A DNA stretch of 64,000 nucleotides from Candidatus Flexifilum affinis (GTDB lineage: Bacteria; Chloroflexota; Anaerolineae; Aggregatilineales; Phototrophicaceae). The stretch covers positions 1 through 64,000 of the forward strand of contig JADJPJ010000084.1 of assembly GCA_016713325.1 (NCBI GenBank). Direction: 5' to 3'. Shown piece by piece: positions 41,532 through 52,790 of this stretch. The stretch's first letter is position 1, and each line of letters opens with the position of its first letter. The notes beneath the pieces were generated by a model, which ran no database searches, was not told the DNA's origin, and saw nothing but the letters and a program-made list of their open reading frames with translations. Position numbers and translations under genes: made by a program.

Positions 41532-42188
41532 CTAGCTCTCCGTGCGCGCGGCGCGCCAGATGGCAATCACCGTCACCCACACCATCAGGAAGATGATCAC
41601 CCCCCACTCGGAAATGGTCGTCAGCCAGAAGGTCTCGCGTCCGCCTTCCGGAGCCGCCAGGGCGCCCTCGCCGCCGTTCAGGACGATAGAGACGAACACC
41701 GCATTGGAGAGGATCATCGGCAGGGCGACCAGCGCCAGCCAGCGGGGATACACCCTCTGGCCGGAGAAGCCGACGTAGAACGAAAAGACGATCAGCACAA
41801 GCAGCGATCCCTCAAAGAAGCCGAGCGCCACCTGACCATGCGTCGCCAGATCGACGTCCATCGGAAAGAGGCCGACCAGCATGCCGGAGATGCCGGCCAG
41901 CGCCCCGCCGATGGCGATCACGTAGCGCATAATGCCCGTGAAGCGCAGCCCGACGCCGATCATGAACAGCGCGAACAGCAGTCCGCCGACGATCAGCGCG
42001 ACGTTGAACAGACCGGCCAGCTCGGATTCCTGGGTGTGCCCCAGTTCGGAGACAAAATGGTTGAAGGGCGAATACGACTGCCCCTGCCCGCCCACATAGG
42101 GGAAAGCGGTGAGAATAGCGCCCAGAGTGATAGTGGCCGCGCCGAGGAACCCGGCAACAATGGTCAGACGACGACTCCAGGTGTCCAT
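41532..42188 (-). CDS. DUF998-like membrane protein, copy 2
   Basis: ATG 42188 with AAAGGAGC upstream. The 218-residue protein has six membrane segments: MDTWSRRLTIVAGFLGAATI at the start, then the conserved loop YVGGQGQSYSPFNHFVSELG, which lies outside or near the membrane surface. It ends VWVTVIAIWRAARTES. Intact, unlike copy 1. It is divergent from the DNA glycosylase gene and shares its upstream region, including the GAAC-N4-GTTC box. Function unknown; co-regulation with DNA repair is possible. Confidence 0.8.
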   Translation of the reverse strand: MDTWSRRLTIVAGFLGAATITLGAILTAFPYVGGQGQSYSPFNHFVSELGHTQESELAGLFNVALIVGGLLFALFMIGVGLRFTGIMRYVIAIGGALAGISGMLVGLFPMDVDLATHGQVALGFFEGSLLVLIVFSFYVGFSGQRVYPRWLALVALPMILSNAVFVSIVLNGGEGALAAPEGGRETFWLTTISEWGVIIFLMVWVTVIAIWRAARTES

Positions 42189-42332
42189 CTGTGCTCCTTT
42201 GGTGTGCATGTACTCAGATCAAAATCGTGCCACGCGGAGTTGAGACGGCGGTGAAAGAAGCGTAGATCCTCAAGTTTGTCGGGGAGGCGCAAAATGTGCA
42301 AACGATGAGGCGCCACGGCGGCTCGGAGTGGC

Positions 42333-42357
42333 GAACAAAAGTTCCAATCACTATAAT
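42333..42357 (+). promoter_or_regulatory. SOS-type (LexA-like) box overlapping the glycosylase promoter
   Basis: GAACAAAAGTTC (42333-42344) fits the GAAC-N4-GTTC operator of Gram-positive-type LexA. A TATAAT lies 7 nt further on (42352-42357), so a bound repressor would cover the -35 region. The start codon is 41 nt after the -10 box. Confidence 0.55.
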
Positions 42358-42397
42358 GGCGATCAGTTGACCCTTTCAGACTACTCGAGTGAAGCGG

Positions 42398-43630
42398 ATG
42401 AAAGCACTCTCTCAAGAGGCGGTGCGCGGGCTGATGATCGCCGCGCAGGGACTTCAGCAGCGACCCGATGCTGCCACGACCAAAGACGACGTGCGCCAGA
42501 TCATCCGGCAGATGCACATTTTGCAGATCGACACCATCCACGTTGTGGCCCGCAGCCCGTATCTGGTGTTGTGGAGCCGCCTGGGCGATTACCCCCAGCG
42601 CTGGCTGGACGATCTGCTGGCCGAGGGGGCGATCTTCGAGTACTGGTCGCACGCCGCCAGCTTCCTGCCAATCGACGACTATCCGCTTTATCGCCGCCTC
42701 ATGCTGGAGCGGCGGACCTGGCTCGAACACCGCTGGCGTCCCTGGATGGAGTCCCATGCCGATTTGGTGAATGGGATGCTGGCGCACATCCGCGAGAACG
42801 GACCGGTGCGCTCCGCCGATTTTGAGCGCACCGACGGGCTGAAGAGCGGCTGGTGGAACTGGAAGGACGAGAAAACCGCGCTGGAAGGGTTGTGGTTCAA
42901 GGGCGATTTGATGGTCGCCAGACGTCACAACTTCCAGCGCGTCTACGATCTGCGCGAGCGTGTCCTGCCCGACTGGGACGATGCTCGGACACCGCCGGTG
43001 GACGCCGTGCATGACACCTTCGTGCTGAATACCGTCAAGGCGCTGGGTGTGACCAAAGCCGCCTGGATTGCCGATTACTTCCGCCTGTACAAGAAAGAGA
43101 CGCAGGAGGCGCTGGACCGGCTGGTCAGGCGTGGGCGGCTGAAAACTGTGAAGGTCAAAGGCTGGGAAGCTCCCGTCTACTACCACCCCGATCAGCGTGA
43201 AGCCGTCGCGGCCGCGGCGGATGGCCAGATTCCCGTCTCCAAGACGACCCTGCTCTCCCCGTTCGATCCGCTGGTGTGGCACCGGGCGCGGGCACAGGAG
43301 TTGTTCAACTTCACCTACCAGATCGAGTGCTATACCCCGGCGCCGAAACGGATTTACGGCTACTTCACGCTGCCGATCCTGTACAACAACGCACTGATCG
43401 GCCGGCTTGATCCCAAAGCGCATCGCAAGGACGGCCTCTTCGAGGTCAAGGCGCTGCATCTCGAACCCGGCGTGGTCGCGAACGACGCCCTGGTGAGCGA
43501 GTTGAAAAGCGCGTTGGCCGCCTGTGCCGCCTGGCACAACACGCCGCAGGTGGTCGTCCGTGACGTGTTTGTCAATGCGGGCAGCGCCGCGGCTGGCGAC
43601 CCCAGCCTCGCCAACCTTCTGTCGGACTGA
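42398..43630 (+). CDS. AlkX/YcaQ-type winged-helix DNA glycosylase
   Basis: A 410-residue protein, the same length as E. coli YcaQ (AlkX), which unhooks DNA interstrand crosslinks. The catalytic Q-x-D motif is present as Gln43-Ile44-Asp45 in HILQIDTIHVVARSPYLVLW. Three winged-helix modules (HTH_42) follow, with FEYWSHAASFLPIDDYPLYR and the C-terminal LLSPFDPLVWHRARAQELFN typical of the family. ATG 42398 is preferred; GTG 42389 is possible. A LexA-like box overlaps its promoter, which fits a DNA-damage response. Intact, though part of a duplicated segment. Confidence 0.85.
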   Translation: MKALSQEAVRGLMIAAQGLQQRPDAATTKDDVRQIIRQMHILQIDTIHVVARSPYLVLWSRLGDYPQRWLDDLLAEGAIFEYWSHAASFLPIDDYPLYRRLMLERRTWLEHRWRPWMESHADLVNGMLAHIRENGPVRSADFERTDGLKSGWWNWKDEKTALEGLWFKGDLMVARRHNFQRVYDLRERVLPDWDDARTPPVDAVHDTFVLNTVKALGVTKAAWIADYFRLYKKETQEALDRLVRRGRLKTVKVKGWEAPVYYHPDQREAVAAAADGQIPVSKTTLLSPFDPLVWHRARAQELFNFTYQIECYTPAPKRIYGYFTLPILYNNALIGRLDPKAHRKDGLFEVKALHLEPGVVANDALVSELKSALAACAAWHNTPQVVVRDVFVNAGSAAAGDPSLANLLSD

Positions 43631-43753
43631 CGCCTCACCGATACAGACCCGGCCGTGTGTCTGTGATGAATCCGCCGTTAGGGCCTATGCTGTTTTGCAG
43701 ACGTGCGGTTACAATGCAGGTTCCGACCGACCAAGTTGAGCATCTGAGGTGTC

Positions 43754-45621
43754 ATGCATAACGACATACTCATTGGCCTGACCGAATCCTTGTTCCGCCA
43801 TCGCCGCTCACTGGATCGCCTGGCGCCTGCGTACCCCATCCATCCTGATCTTTCTCACCTTCGGCCTGATCGTTGGCCCCTTCTTGCGCCTGATCGACAT
43901 CGACCATCTGCTGGGGAACTGCTCTTCCCGATCGTCAGCCTGTCGATTGCCATCATCCTGTTTGAAGGCGGCCTGACCCTGCGCTTCGCCGATCTCCACC
44001 GGGTGCGGGGGGTGCTGCGCAGCATTCTCAGCCTGGGCGTGATGGTCACCTGGGCGCTGACGACGCTGCTGGCGATGCTGCTGCTCGGCTTCAACGTGCA
44101 GATAGCGGTGCTGCTCGGCGCGCTGCTGGTCGTCACCGGCCCGACGGTGATCATCCCGCTGCTGCGACAGGTGCGGCCATCCGGGCGCGTCGGGTCGCTG
44201 CTGCGCTGGGAGGGCATCGTCATCGATCCAATCGGCGTGGCGCTGACCGTCCTGGTGTTCGAGGCGATTGTCTCTACCACGCCAAATGACGGCATCGTGA
44301 TCCTCATCTCCGGCCTGCTACGAACCTCGCTCGTCGGCTTTATCATCGGCTACCTGGCCGCGCGCCTGCTGCTGGAACTGCTGCGCCGGCACTGGCTTCC
44401 GGACACTCTGGAAAACCCGGTGACTCTGGTCCTGGTGCTGGCCGCTTTTGCCGTCTCCAACCTGTTCCAGTCGGAATCCGGTCTGCTGACGGTGACGGTC
44501 ATGGGCGTTGTCCTCGCCAACCAGGACCTGCGCATTCTGCGGCGCTGGCGTCTGAGCGGAGGCGGCCGGATCGTCAGCATCGACCATATTCTGGAATTCA
44601 AGGAGACCCTGCAAACCCTGCTTGTTTCCAGCCTGTTCATCATCCTGGCGGCGCGGCTGCGCCTCGCGGATCTGACAGGCCTTGGGTGGGGGACGATCGC
44701 TTTCGTGGCTGCGTTGATCCTGATCGTGCGTCCGGCCGCCATCTGGCTGTGCACGATAGGGTCGCCGCTTACCTGGCAGGAGCGTGTCTTCATCGGCTGG
44801 ATGGCGCCGCGCGGCATCGTCGCGGCGGCCACCGCATCGATCTTCGGGCTGACACTGGTGGAACTGGGCGTCCCAGGGGCCGAACGCCTGACGCCCGTCG
44901 TCTTCACCGTCATCATCGGGACGGTAATCATCTACGGCATCACCGCCGCGCCGCTGGCGCAGCGGCTGGGGCTGTCGCAGGCCAATCCGCAGGGCACGCT
45001 GATCGTCGGGGCGCATGGCTGGGCCAGGGCGATCGCCGAGACGCTGAGCAAACTGGGCTTCAAGGTGCTGCTGGTGGACACCAACTACGCCAACACCCAG
45101 GCGGCGCGCATGGACGGGTTGAACGTCGTCTACGGCAATATCTCTCCAACCAGACGGACGAACTGCTCGATCTGTCCGGGATCGGCCGGGTGCTGGCGCT
45201 GACCTCCAACGACGAGGTGAACACCCTGACGGCGCTGAAATACGCGCGGTTATTTGGTAAGGCGCAGGTCTACCAGCTCGCGCCGGCCCGCAGCAGCGGG
45301 GACGAGCGCCTGGGGATGACGCAGCATCTCACCGGGCGCCTGCTGTTCGGCCTGAACTGGTCGTTTGCTGATCTGGATGCTTTGTTCGCCAGAGGGGCGC
45401 AGATCAAGACGACGCAGCTCACGCCGACCTTCGACCTGCCAGCCTACCACGAGCAGTATGATGGGCAGGCCGAGCCGCTGTTTGTGGTCGACAAAGCCGG
45501 ACGCGTGCAGGTGGCGACGTCGGATATGCCGCTCAAGCCGCAGGCCGGCATGACCCTGATCAGCATCGTGCCGGTGGCCGAACCCGAAAATCTGGCGGTG
45601 GTGCCGGTCCTTGAACCGTGA
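43754..45621 (+). CDS. CPA1-type Na+/H+ antiporter with C-terminal TrkA-N domain, frameshifted
   Basis: A TACAAT box lies at 43710 and the start is ATG 43754. The N-terminal membrane part contains LIFLTFGLIVGPFLRLIDID (in a shifted frame), IAIILFEGGLTLRFADLH, and the core GPTVIIPLLRQVRP and GWMAPRGIVAAATASIF of cation/proton antiporters. The cytoplasmic end has a Rossmann TrkA-N domain (GTLIVGAHGWARAIAETLSK) and probably a TrkA-C-like tail. Frame breaks are needed near 43797, 43912 and 45140; all pieces fit one protein of about 620 residues. It exchanges Na+ or K+ for H+, with NAD(H) possibly gating it. Confidence 0.8.
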
Positions 45622-45624
45622 GGC

Positions 45625-45730
45625 GAAGGGGAAGATGGGCGGGGGGCCGGCCCCCCGCTGCGCTCCCGCCCCGGCGCGGGGGGGCGGGGTTTTGGGGGGG
45701 GGGGGCGCAAAACCCGGGGGGCTTCGTGTC
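45625..45730. repeat. G/C-only tract with palindromic ends
   Basis: GGGGGGCCGGCCCCCC (45639-45654), CCCCGCC/GGCGGGG and a G-run of about 12 nt between two convergent genes. It has the same appearance as the tracts at 9203 and 57711 and is probably a corrupted hairpin repeat. Confidence 0.5.
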
Positions 45731-45761
45731 GAGAACAGCTTTTGACATCATCCGGGGCGAG

Positions 45762-46921
<1,160 letters not shown>

Positions 46922-46958
46922 TCACGGGCGGCGCGCGGTCGTTGTTGTTTGGACACGA

Positions 46959-47702
46959 TCAAGCCCGTGGATTGTACACGCTGCTGCCCGAAGCGGGAAT
47001 CCGCCGCGCCGATGTGCGGCGCGTCTGCGTGCGCCTCCACAACATCGCAGTGAACCACCCGAACAGATTTGCGCCCACATCCCGCAGTGTATCCTGCATC
47101 GACCACTGCAAGTTGATTAGACTGGCGTCACCCTTCAGCGCCAGTTCATACTCATGCACTCGGTATTCCCCATACTCCCAGTTGAGCGTGATGAGCGCCA
47201 AAAAGAGGAGCGATGCCACTTCGGGATTCTGGCTGCCCCACTGAACGAATCTCGCCAGCACATCACGATACTGCTCGCGCTTGCCCATCGTGTCGAACGT
47301 ATCCGCCACCAGCACGGAGAAGGTGAAGGCGGTCGCGCTGTGCGGAATCGCGTCCAGTCCCATCCCGCCGACACGTAGGTCGCCGATCGCCCCTTTGTAG
47401 ATGTTGAAGCGCGGATGCGACAGGATGTATCCCACTGCCAGCGGCGCAACGTACACCGCGTAACGCGGGTTATCCCGCACCATCGTGATCAGCGTGTCCT
47501 CGATCAGAGTTCGGGGGCGGTAGCGCGGCGCGAACAGCGCGCGCACGAGGTCGGGTAAGAGTAGCGAGAGTGAATTCGTCAGCAAATGGGGCAGCCACGT
47601 CGTCACCATGCGATAATGCTGGCGATTCGCATACGCGGTTTGAGCCACAGCCAACCACAGGATAATCCTCAGTCCGTCACGCGCATTCAATCTTTTGATC
47701 AT
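46959..47702 (-). CDS. Uncharacterised protein, possibly membrane-associated
   Basis: ATG 47702 (MIKRLNARDGLRIILWLAVA) is chosen; an extension to 47798 lacks a ribosome site and crosses the divergent gene's start. The 247-residue product has two or three weakly hydrophobic segments (YVAPLAVGYILS, VASLLFLALITLNW) and an Arg-rich end (RRTQTRRTSARR). No motif is recognised. It is divergent from the EEP-family gene at 47783 with an 80-bp shared promoter region that includes a TAGGTTCG ribosome-site region. Function unknown. Confidence 0.55.
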   Translation of the reverse strand: MIKRLNARDGLRIILWLAVAQTAYANRQHYRMVTTWLPHLLTNSLSLLLPDLVRALFAPRYRPRTLIEDTLITMVRDNPRYAVYVAPLAVGYILSHPRFNIYKGAIGDLRVGGMGLDAIPHSATAFTFSVLVADTFDTMGKREQYRDVLARFVQWGSQNPEVASLLFLALITLNWEYGEYRVHEYELALKGDASLINLQWSMQDTLRDVGANLFGWFTAMLWRRTQTRRTSARRIPASGSSVYNPRA

Positions 47703-47782
47703 CGAACCTATCCGAATGAAAAAAGTTGCAGTAGGCGGGATGTGTGCGGCGATCCCTTCTACACTAGCGCAGAGTAGGGAAA

Positions 47783-48592
47783 ATGGGCACATTTTCACTT
47801 CTGACTCTTAACTGCTTCGGCGTGCCGGGGCTCAAGACGTCGGCGCGCTTGCGTTATCTCGCGGACGCATTGAACCGATCCAGCTATGCGATGGTGTGTT
47901 TGCAGGAAGTCCATACGCACGCCTACCGACGCTGATCGCGCAAGGCTGCCGCACCTGCTACCCCGCGCAAGCCTATCAGCAGTTCATCCATACGCCGAAG
48001 GGCGGATTGCTCACCCTGTCGCACCCCGATTGACGGACACGAGTTCATACTCTTTCAAAATCGCGGGCTGTGGTACACGCCCGCCGTGATGGACTGGATT
48101 CTGCACAAAGGCGTGTTGATCACCCATACCCGCGTCGAGGACACCCCGGTCACTGTGCTGAACACGCATCTGACCGCTAACTACACGGGGAATTGGGGGA
48201 GAAACAACCTGTTCGCCCGGCAGGAACATGGCGAACTCATGCAGATCGCCGATCTGGTCAACGCGCAGCCGCACGATCACCTCGTCGTCCTGTGCGGTGA
48301 TTTTAATATCCCGCGCGGCTCATGGCTGTACGACTCACTGCTGAACGAAACCGGGCTGATCGATCCCCTGGCGGGAGATACGCGCCCGACCTTTCGACCC
48401 TACAGTGGCATGGGCATGCACTACAGCGCGCCCATCGATTTCACCCTGTACCGCGCCCCATCCATGCTCCATGTTCGCGCCGAGTCGGATCTGCGATTTA
48501 CGGAGAAAGTAGAGATCGGCGGGCGCAGGACGCACATCTCCGATCATCTGGGCATTGGTACACACTTTGAGTGGGTCGCCCCGCTGAAGTGA
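47783..48592 (+). CDS. Endonuclease/exonuclease/phosphatase (EEP) family protein, frameshifted
   Basis: ATG 47783 opens FSLLTLNCFGVPGLKTSARL and CLQEVHTHAY, the Asn and metal-binding Glu of the EEP fold. Two frame changes (near 47930 and 48030) lead through QQFIHTPKGGLLTLS into the long remainder. That part has VLNTHLTANYTGNW, VVLCGDFNIPRGSWLY (metal Asp/Asn) and the catalytic end THISDHLGIGTHFEW. The assembled protein of about 270 residues is normal for secreted-sphingomyelinase-like or inositol-phosphatase-like EEP enzymes, but no signal peptide is visible. The substrate is a phosphodiester or phosphomonoester, not identifiable here. Confidence 0.75.
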
Positions 48593-48708
48593 AGCATACT
48601 CTCTGGCGGCACCGGAAGTTTTTCGCCAATACTCACTTGCGCCTCAACATCCGTCGCTAATCTCTATGCTGCGCGACCACCCAGAGCGCTGCATCAAAGG
48701 AGAGATCC

Positions 48709-49275
48709 ATGACCAAAAACCCTCGCCTGAACATCGGCGATCCGCACCGGATATCGTCGTGAGCGACATCCACGGCGCGCCGGTATCGCTCGCCAGCCTC
48801 TGGTCGCAGGGGCAACCACTTGTGTCCTTCCTGCGACACTTTGGCTGGTCCACTGTCGTCATCGGCTCGCTCGGTTGGAGCGACACAAAGACGAACTGAA
48901 GGCTGCCGGGTTGCAGCTCCTGGCCGTCGCTTTGGGGAACCGAAGCATGCGGAACACTTCTGCGGCGAACTGGCGCCCAGCCTGCCCTGTTTGACCTCCA
49001 CCAGCAACGATCCGTACTATGAATGGGGGCTGTACCAGTACACCGCCAAGGATTTTCTGGTGCAGGGTCTGAAACTGGCCAGTGCCACAAAGAAGGCGAA
49101 ATCGGAAGGGCACTCGCAGGGCAAGGCGACCGGCGACATTGCCATGGGCACCGGGGCGTTCATCGTCGATACCGGCGGCATCGTCCGTTACGCCTACTAT
49201 GGCAAGATGGCCGGCGATGATCCGGAGATTGACGATCTGCTGAAGGCCGCCCGAAGTCTCAAACCGCAACCGTAA
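48709..49275 (+). CDS. AhpC/TSA_2-type peroxiredoxin-like protein, heavily frameshifted
   Basis: ATG 48709 with AAAGGAGAGA. Pieces in three frames join as MTKNPRLNIGDP, APDIVVSDIHGAPVSLASLW, PLVSFLRHFG, a CxxC-like VHCRHRLARL, HKDELKAAGLQLLAVAL, and a long C-terminal part ending GTGAFIVDTGGIVRYAYYGK. This is the thioredoxin-fold plan of the AhpC/TSA_2 (PRXL2-like) group. Shifts lie near 48745, 48848, 48895 and 48940. If the first Cys of FG-C-x-x-C is restored, the protein would be a redox-active peroxiredoxin-like enzyme; in the given bases that codon is broken. Confidence 0.65.
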
Positions 49276-49394
49276 GGCTTAACCAGAACGGTTTGCGCTG
49301 CGGTCGTCGCCCGATCGACACCAAAATGAAACAACTCCGCCATTTCATTCGTACCTAACGATGTAGAAACTTCGAATGAATGGAGTGGCGGAAC

Positions 49395-50788
49395 ATGAGT
49401 ACGCCTGCACAGCCCGGCGCGCATTCGGTGCGCACGTTTTACACCTGATCGTCACCCAGGTCGTGTCGCAGATCGGCAGTCGCATGTCGGCGCTGGCCCT
49501 GAGCATCTACATCTTCGGCGAAACGGGGGATGTCACGCCGCTGGCCCTGACGGCGCTGTTCCAGTTCCTGCCGAGCGTGCTGGGGGCGTCGGTGGCCGGC
49601 GTGCTGGCCGACCGCTACGACCGCCGCAAGGTGATGATGCTGGCCGACGCCGGGCAGGCGCTGGGCACCCTCTTGCTGCTGATCAGCGTGGCCACCGGTT
49701 CCTTCCAGGTCTGGCATCTGTATGTCGTCGGCTTCGTGCAGAGCCTGTTCGGCATGTTCCAGTCGCCCGCCTTCACCGCCTCGGTGACGATGATGATCCC
49801 TGACGGGCAGCGTGAGCGCGCCAACGCCATGATGCAGCTTGTCGGACCGGTGGCGGGCATTATCGCGCCGACGCTGACCGGCATGCTGTACGCGGCTATC
49901 AGTCTGGTCGGGGTGATCGCCCTCGACCTGATCTCCTTTCTGATCGCCGTCGGCGTGCTGTTCTTCGTGCACATTCCCCGTCCACCTGAAAGCGCCGAAG
50001 GCCGAGCGATGAAAGGATCGGTGCTGAAGGAGGCGCTGGGCGGTCTGCGCTTATTGTGGACGATGCGCCCGTTGTTCTGGATGATGCTGCAAATTTCGTT
50101 GGTCAACTTCCTGGTTAGCGGGCGATGATCCTGGACACGGCCTATATTCTGGCGCGGACGGGCAGCGAAGCGGCGCTGGGCGGCATCCTGGCCGTGACAA
50201 ACATCGGCGCCATCGTCGGCGGGGTGGCGATCAGCGCCTACAGGGGTGGGCAGAATCGGGTGCGGATCATCCTGCTGGGCATCGTGATGATCAGCGTCAT
50301 GATGATCGGTTTTGGCGTCAGCCGCACGCCGCTGGCTCGCTGGCGCGACCCTGTTTCTGATGATGGTGCCGTCGCCGGCGGTCAACGCTACGGCTATGGG
50401 GCTGATCCAGGCGAAAGTCCCGCCGGACTTGCAGGGGCGAGTGATGGCGGTGCTGACCCAGTTTTCGACGGTGCTGATCCCCCTGGCCTACCTCCTGGTC
50501 GGCCCGCTGGCCGACACGATCGTCGAGCCGGCGGTAGGTCAACCCGGGTGGGAAGTCTTCGCCCCGCTGGTCGGCGCCACGCCTGGCTCTGGCATGGGGC
50601 TGATCATGGTCGCCGCCGGGGCGCTGCTGGTGATCACCACGCTGGCGGTCTACGCCGTGCCCTACATCCGCAACGCCGAGCGGACCATCCCCGATTACGT
50701 CCCAGAAGGCTTGGCTGATGGCGGCCCGGTCCTGCCAGTCGACGTGGTGGGCGCTCCGACGCCCGCCGGCCAGATGGCGGTCCTATAG
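49395..50788 (+). CDS. MFS exporter, frameshifted
   Basis: ATG 49395 (MSTPAQPGAHSVRTF) is preceded by GGAGTGGCGG. After a slip near 49443 the frame reads LIVTQVVSQIGSRMSALALS and the MFS signature GVLADRYDRRKVMMLADAGQ between helices 2 and 3. Twelve membrane helices can be followed, with further frame changes near 50125 and 50335. The end is a short charged tail (RNAERTIPDYVPEG). It is closest to the EntS/TetV-like MFS_3 exporters that pump out siderophores or drugs. No substrate can be inferred from neighbours. Confidence 0.8.
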
Positions 50789-50929
50789 CGTTGGAGCGGT
50801 GGAGGGTATGGCCAGAAAAAGCGGGGGTGCGGAGGCATGAAACCCGAGACGCGATGCGGACGTGCGATTCTGGCGCGGACCAACCGGCGGCCGCCATCAT
50901 GCCGAAGCAGGATCACCCGGATCTGCCGG

Positions 50930-51330
50930 TCAGGACCGGACACCCCGCCGTATGGTGGCCCGCGCGTAGGTGAGCGCGCTGTCGAGCGACTCGAACACGC
51001 GCATTTTGTGCCCGCCGAAGAGGGGACTGCTCATGCGGTTTGCGGCGATCTTCACCAGCGTTGTCCGCGTGACGATGAGGATCTCCATCACGTTCCGATG
51101 CTCGAACACCCGACTCTGCCGGTGGCCATGCTGATGGCGGAGACCACGTCGTCCAGGCTGAAGGACACTTCCTCCAGGTTGTAGACCAGGAAAACGCCGC
51201 CGGGTTGGGCATCGAGGGTCTCCAGCGTTTCGACCATGGATTGCAGACTCTCGGCGCCGACCGAGTGCTCGGCGCCCACCGTCACGAGGACGATCGGTTC
51301 GTCGGGGAGTGCCTGTACGGAATAGTTCAT
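50930..51330 (-). CDS. SpoIIAA/STAS-like small protein, frameshifted
   Basis: ATG 51330 with GGAGGACC upstream. The first part (MNYSVQALPDEPIVLVTVGA, then AESLQSMVETLETLDAQPGG and VFLVYNLEEVSFSLDDVVSA) and, after a shift near 51105, the second (NVMEILIVTRTTLVKIAANR, SSPLFGGHKMRVFESLDSAL) give about 132 residues. The strand-helix alternation and closing helix fit the SpoIIAA-like/STAS superfamily fold. Such proteins act in sensing or anti-sigma control, but nothing nearby supports that. A TACAAT about 100 nt upstream may be its -10 box. Confidence 0.5.
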
Positions 51331-51831
51331 GAGGGTCCTCCAATGCCTGAGACGATGGCGCGGGCGATGTGCTGGAACAACGTGGCCCTGGCGCGAGTCA
51401 CCCGACGATCAACGATATGATGGTATTGTAATAGGGTATCCCCCCGCGAATCATAAAGATTTCAGGGCCGCGCGCGCGGAAGCGCGCCCCTCGCGCGTCC
51501 GATTGGTGTTTGGGGTGGGCAACCGTTCCCGCATCTCTACATCTCGAAAGATCTCCGCGACCGGCAGCGTGAACCCTGGCAAACGTCGCCATGCAGCATT
51601 TACCCCTATGCGGCTCCTCTTGGATATCGTCAGGCTGCCGGCTGTCCGGCCATGTACCGGGCGGCCAGCCTCCTTCTCTTTGCGGTGTAACGACCAGGAC
51701 CTCGAGATCCGCATCCGTGACACAAGCGGTACTTCCAGCTTGAGGATGCCATCATGCCCAACTCGCGTGTCGAGTTTGATCGTTTACTTGCGGCCACCTC
51801 CCTTGACCTCATTGCCTATTGTACACCTCCC
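51331..51831. other. Gene-free stretch
   Basis: The left part is the leader of the STAS-like gene (a TACAAT on the minus strand near 51435). The rest shows no coding sequence, repeat or clear hairpin in either strand. Confidence 0.4.
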
Positions 51832-52565
51832 TCACTTCCCCAACTGACGCTTGCGGCGCTTGTCGTGCTGCTCCTGCATCCGCCGCACGTAGGCCTCCCG
51901 GCCCAACTGCTCCGCCGCCTGCCGCTCGGTTACGTAACGCTCCACGGAGGGGTTGGGCCGCGTCTGCTGGCGCATGGCCGCTGCCGCCTCCTGCTCGGCT
52001 GGATAGCGGTCCGCCGGGGTCATGGGCGCGGGTGGGATGATCAGGTGCGATGCGGCGGGCGCCTGCCGCACCTCCGAGCCCGGATCGTACAGCACACCGG
52101 GCCGGCAGATCGGGTTCAGGCCGGCGACTATGTCGGTGCGTCTGCGCTGGGCGATGCGGGCGTCCAGCTCTGCTGCTCGTAGGGAGGGATCGGGCGGGCG
52201 GTAGTCGCTCTCGGCGGCTGGGATCTCACCGCTGCTGTCGAGGTCGAACCGTTCGCGCTGTGCCGCAGGTAGAGGCGGAGGCACCGCGACGCCAACTACA
52301 CCGCCACCGCGCCATTCGCGCACCAGCACCGAGCGCCGCCCAGCTGCTGGTCGTTGCGCAGGCTCCAGCCGGCGCAGATGCCAGCCCGGATGCGCCGCCG
52401 AAGCACAGCAGCGCCAGGGCCAGCGCCGCCAACATCCCCCACGAAGGCAATGAACAGCCCGTTGGCGGAAAGCCGGCTGATGGTATAGAAGTAGGCTTGT
52501 CCGACGACGCCGAAGCCGATCAGCAGCGCGCCGGTCAGTCGCAGCAGCAGAATCCAGAACCTCAT
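51832..52565 (-). CDS. Uncharacterised membrane protein, frameshifted
   Basis: ATG 52565 begins MRFWILLLRLTGALLIGFGV, a first membrane segment. After a frame change near 52430 a second one follows (LAALALALLCFGGASGLAS). Another change near 52350 leads to a long soluble part: RERFDLDSSGEIPAAESDYR, ELDARIAQRRRTDIVAGLNP, and a basic, Gln/Arg-rich C-terminal helix (AAEQLGREAYVRRMQEQHDK). The soluble part would be cytoplasmic. No family is recognised. It lies between a gene-free region and the divergent CheB-CheR gene. Confidence 0.5.
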
Positions 52566-52790
52566 GGGTCACCTCACAGAGCAGGCGGCGGCGAATCAGC
52601 CGTGACGCAGGATGGTTCAGTCTATTGTCCAAATGTCCGCTGAATGTGGCGCTTACCAGTGAGGGGCAGAACCTCGCTCCAACCTCCGGGCTCCGGCGCA
52701 GAGGACGGGGTGCGCTAGAATAGAGGCAGATCGGGTGCGTTGGTCTGGCCGACCAATCCGATTCTGAGTTTTCTCGGGGAGCCTCCAACT

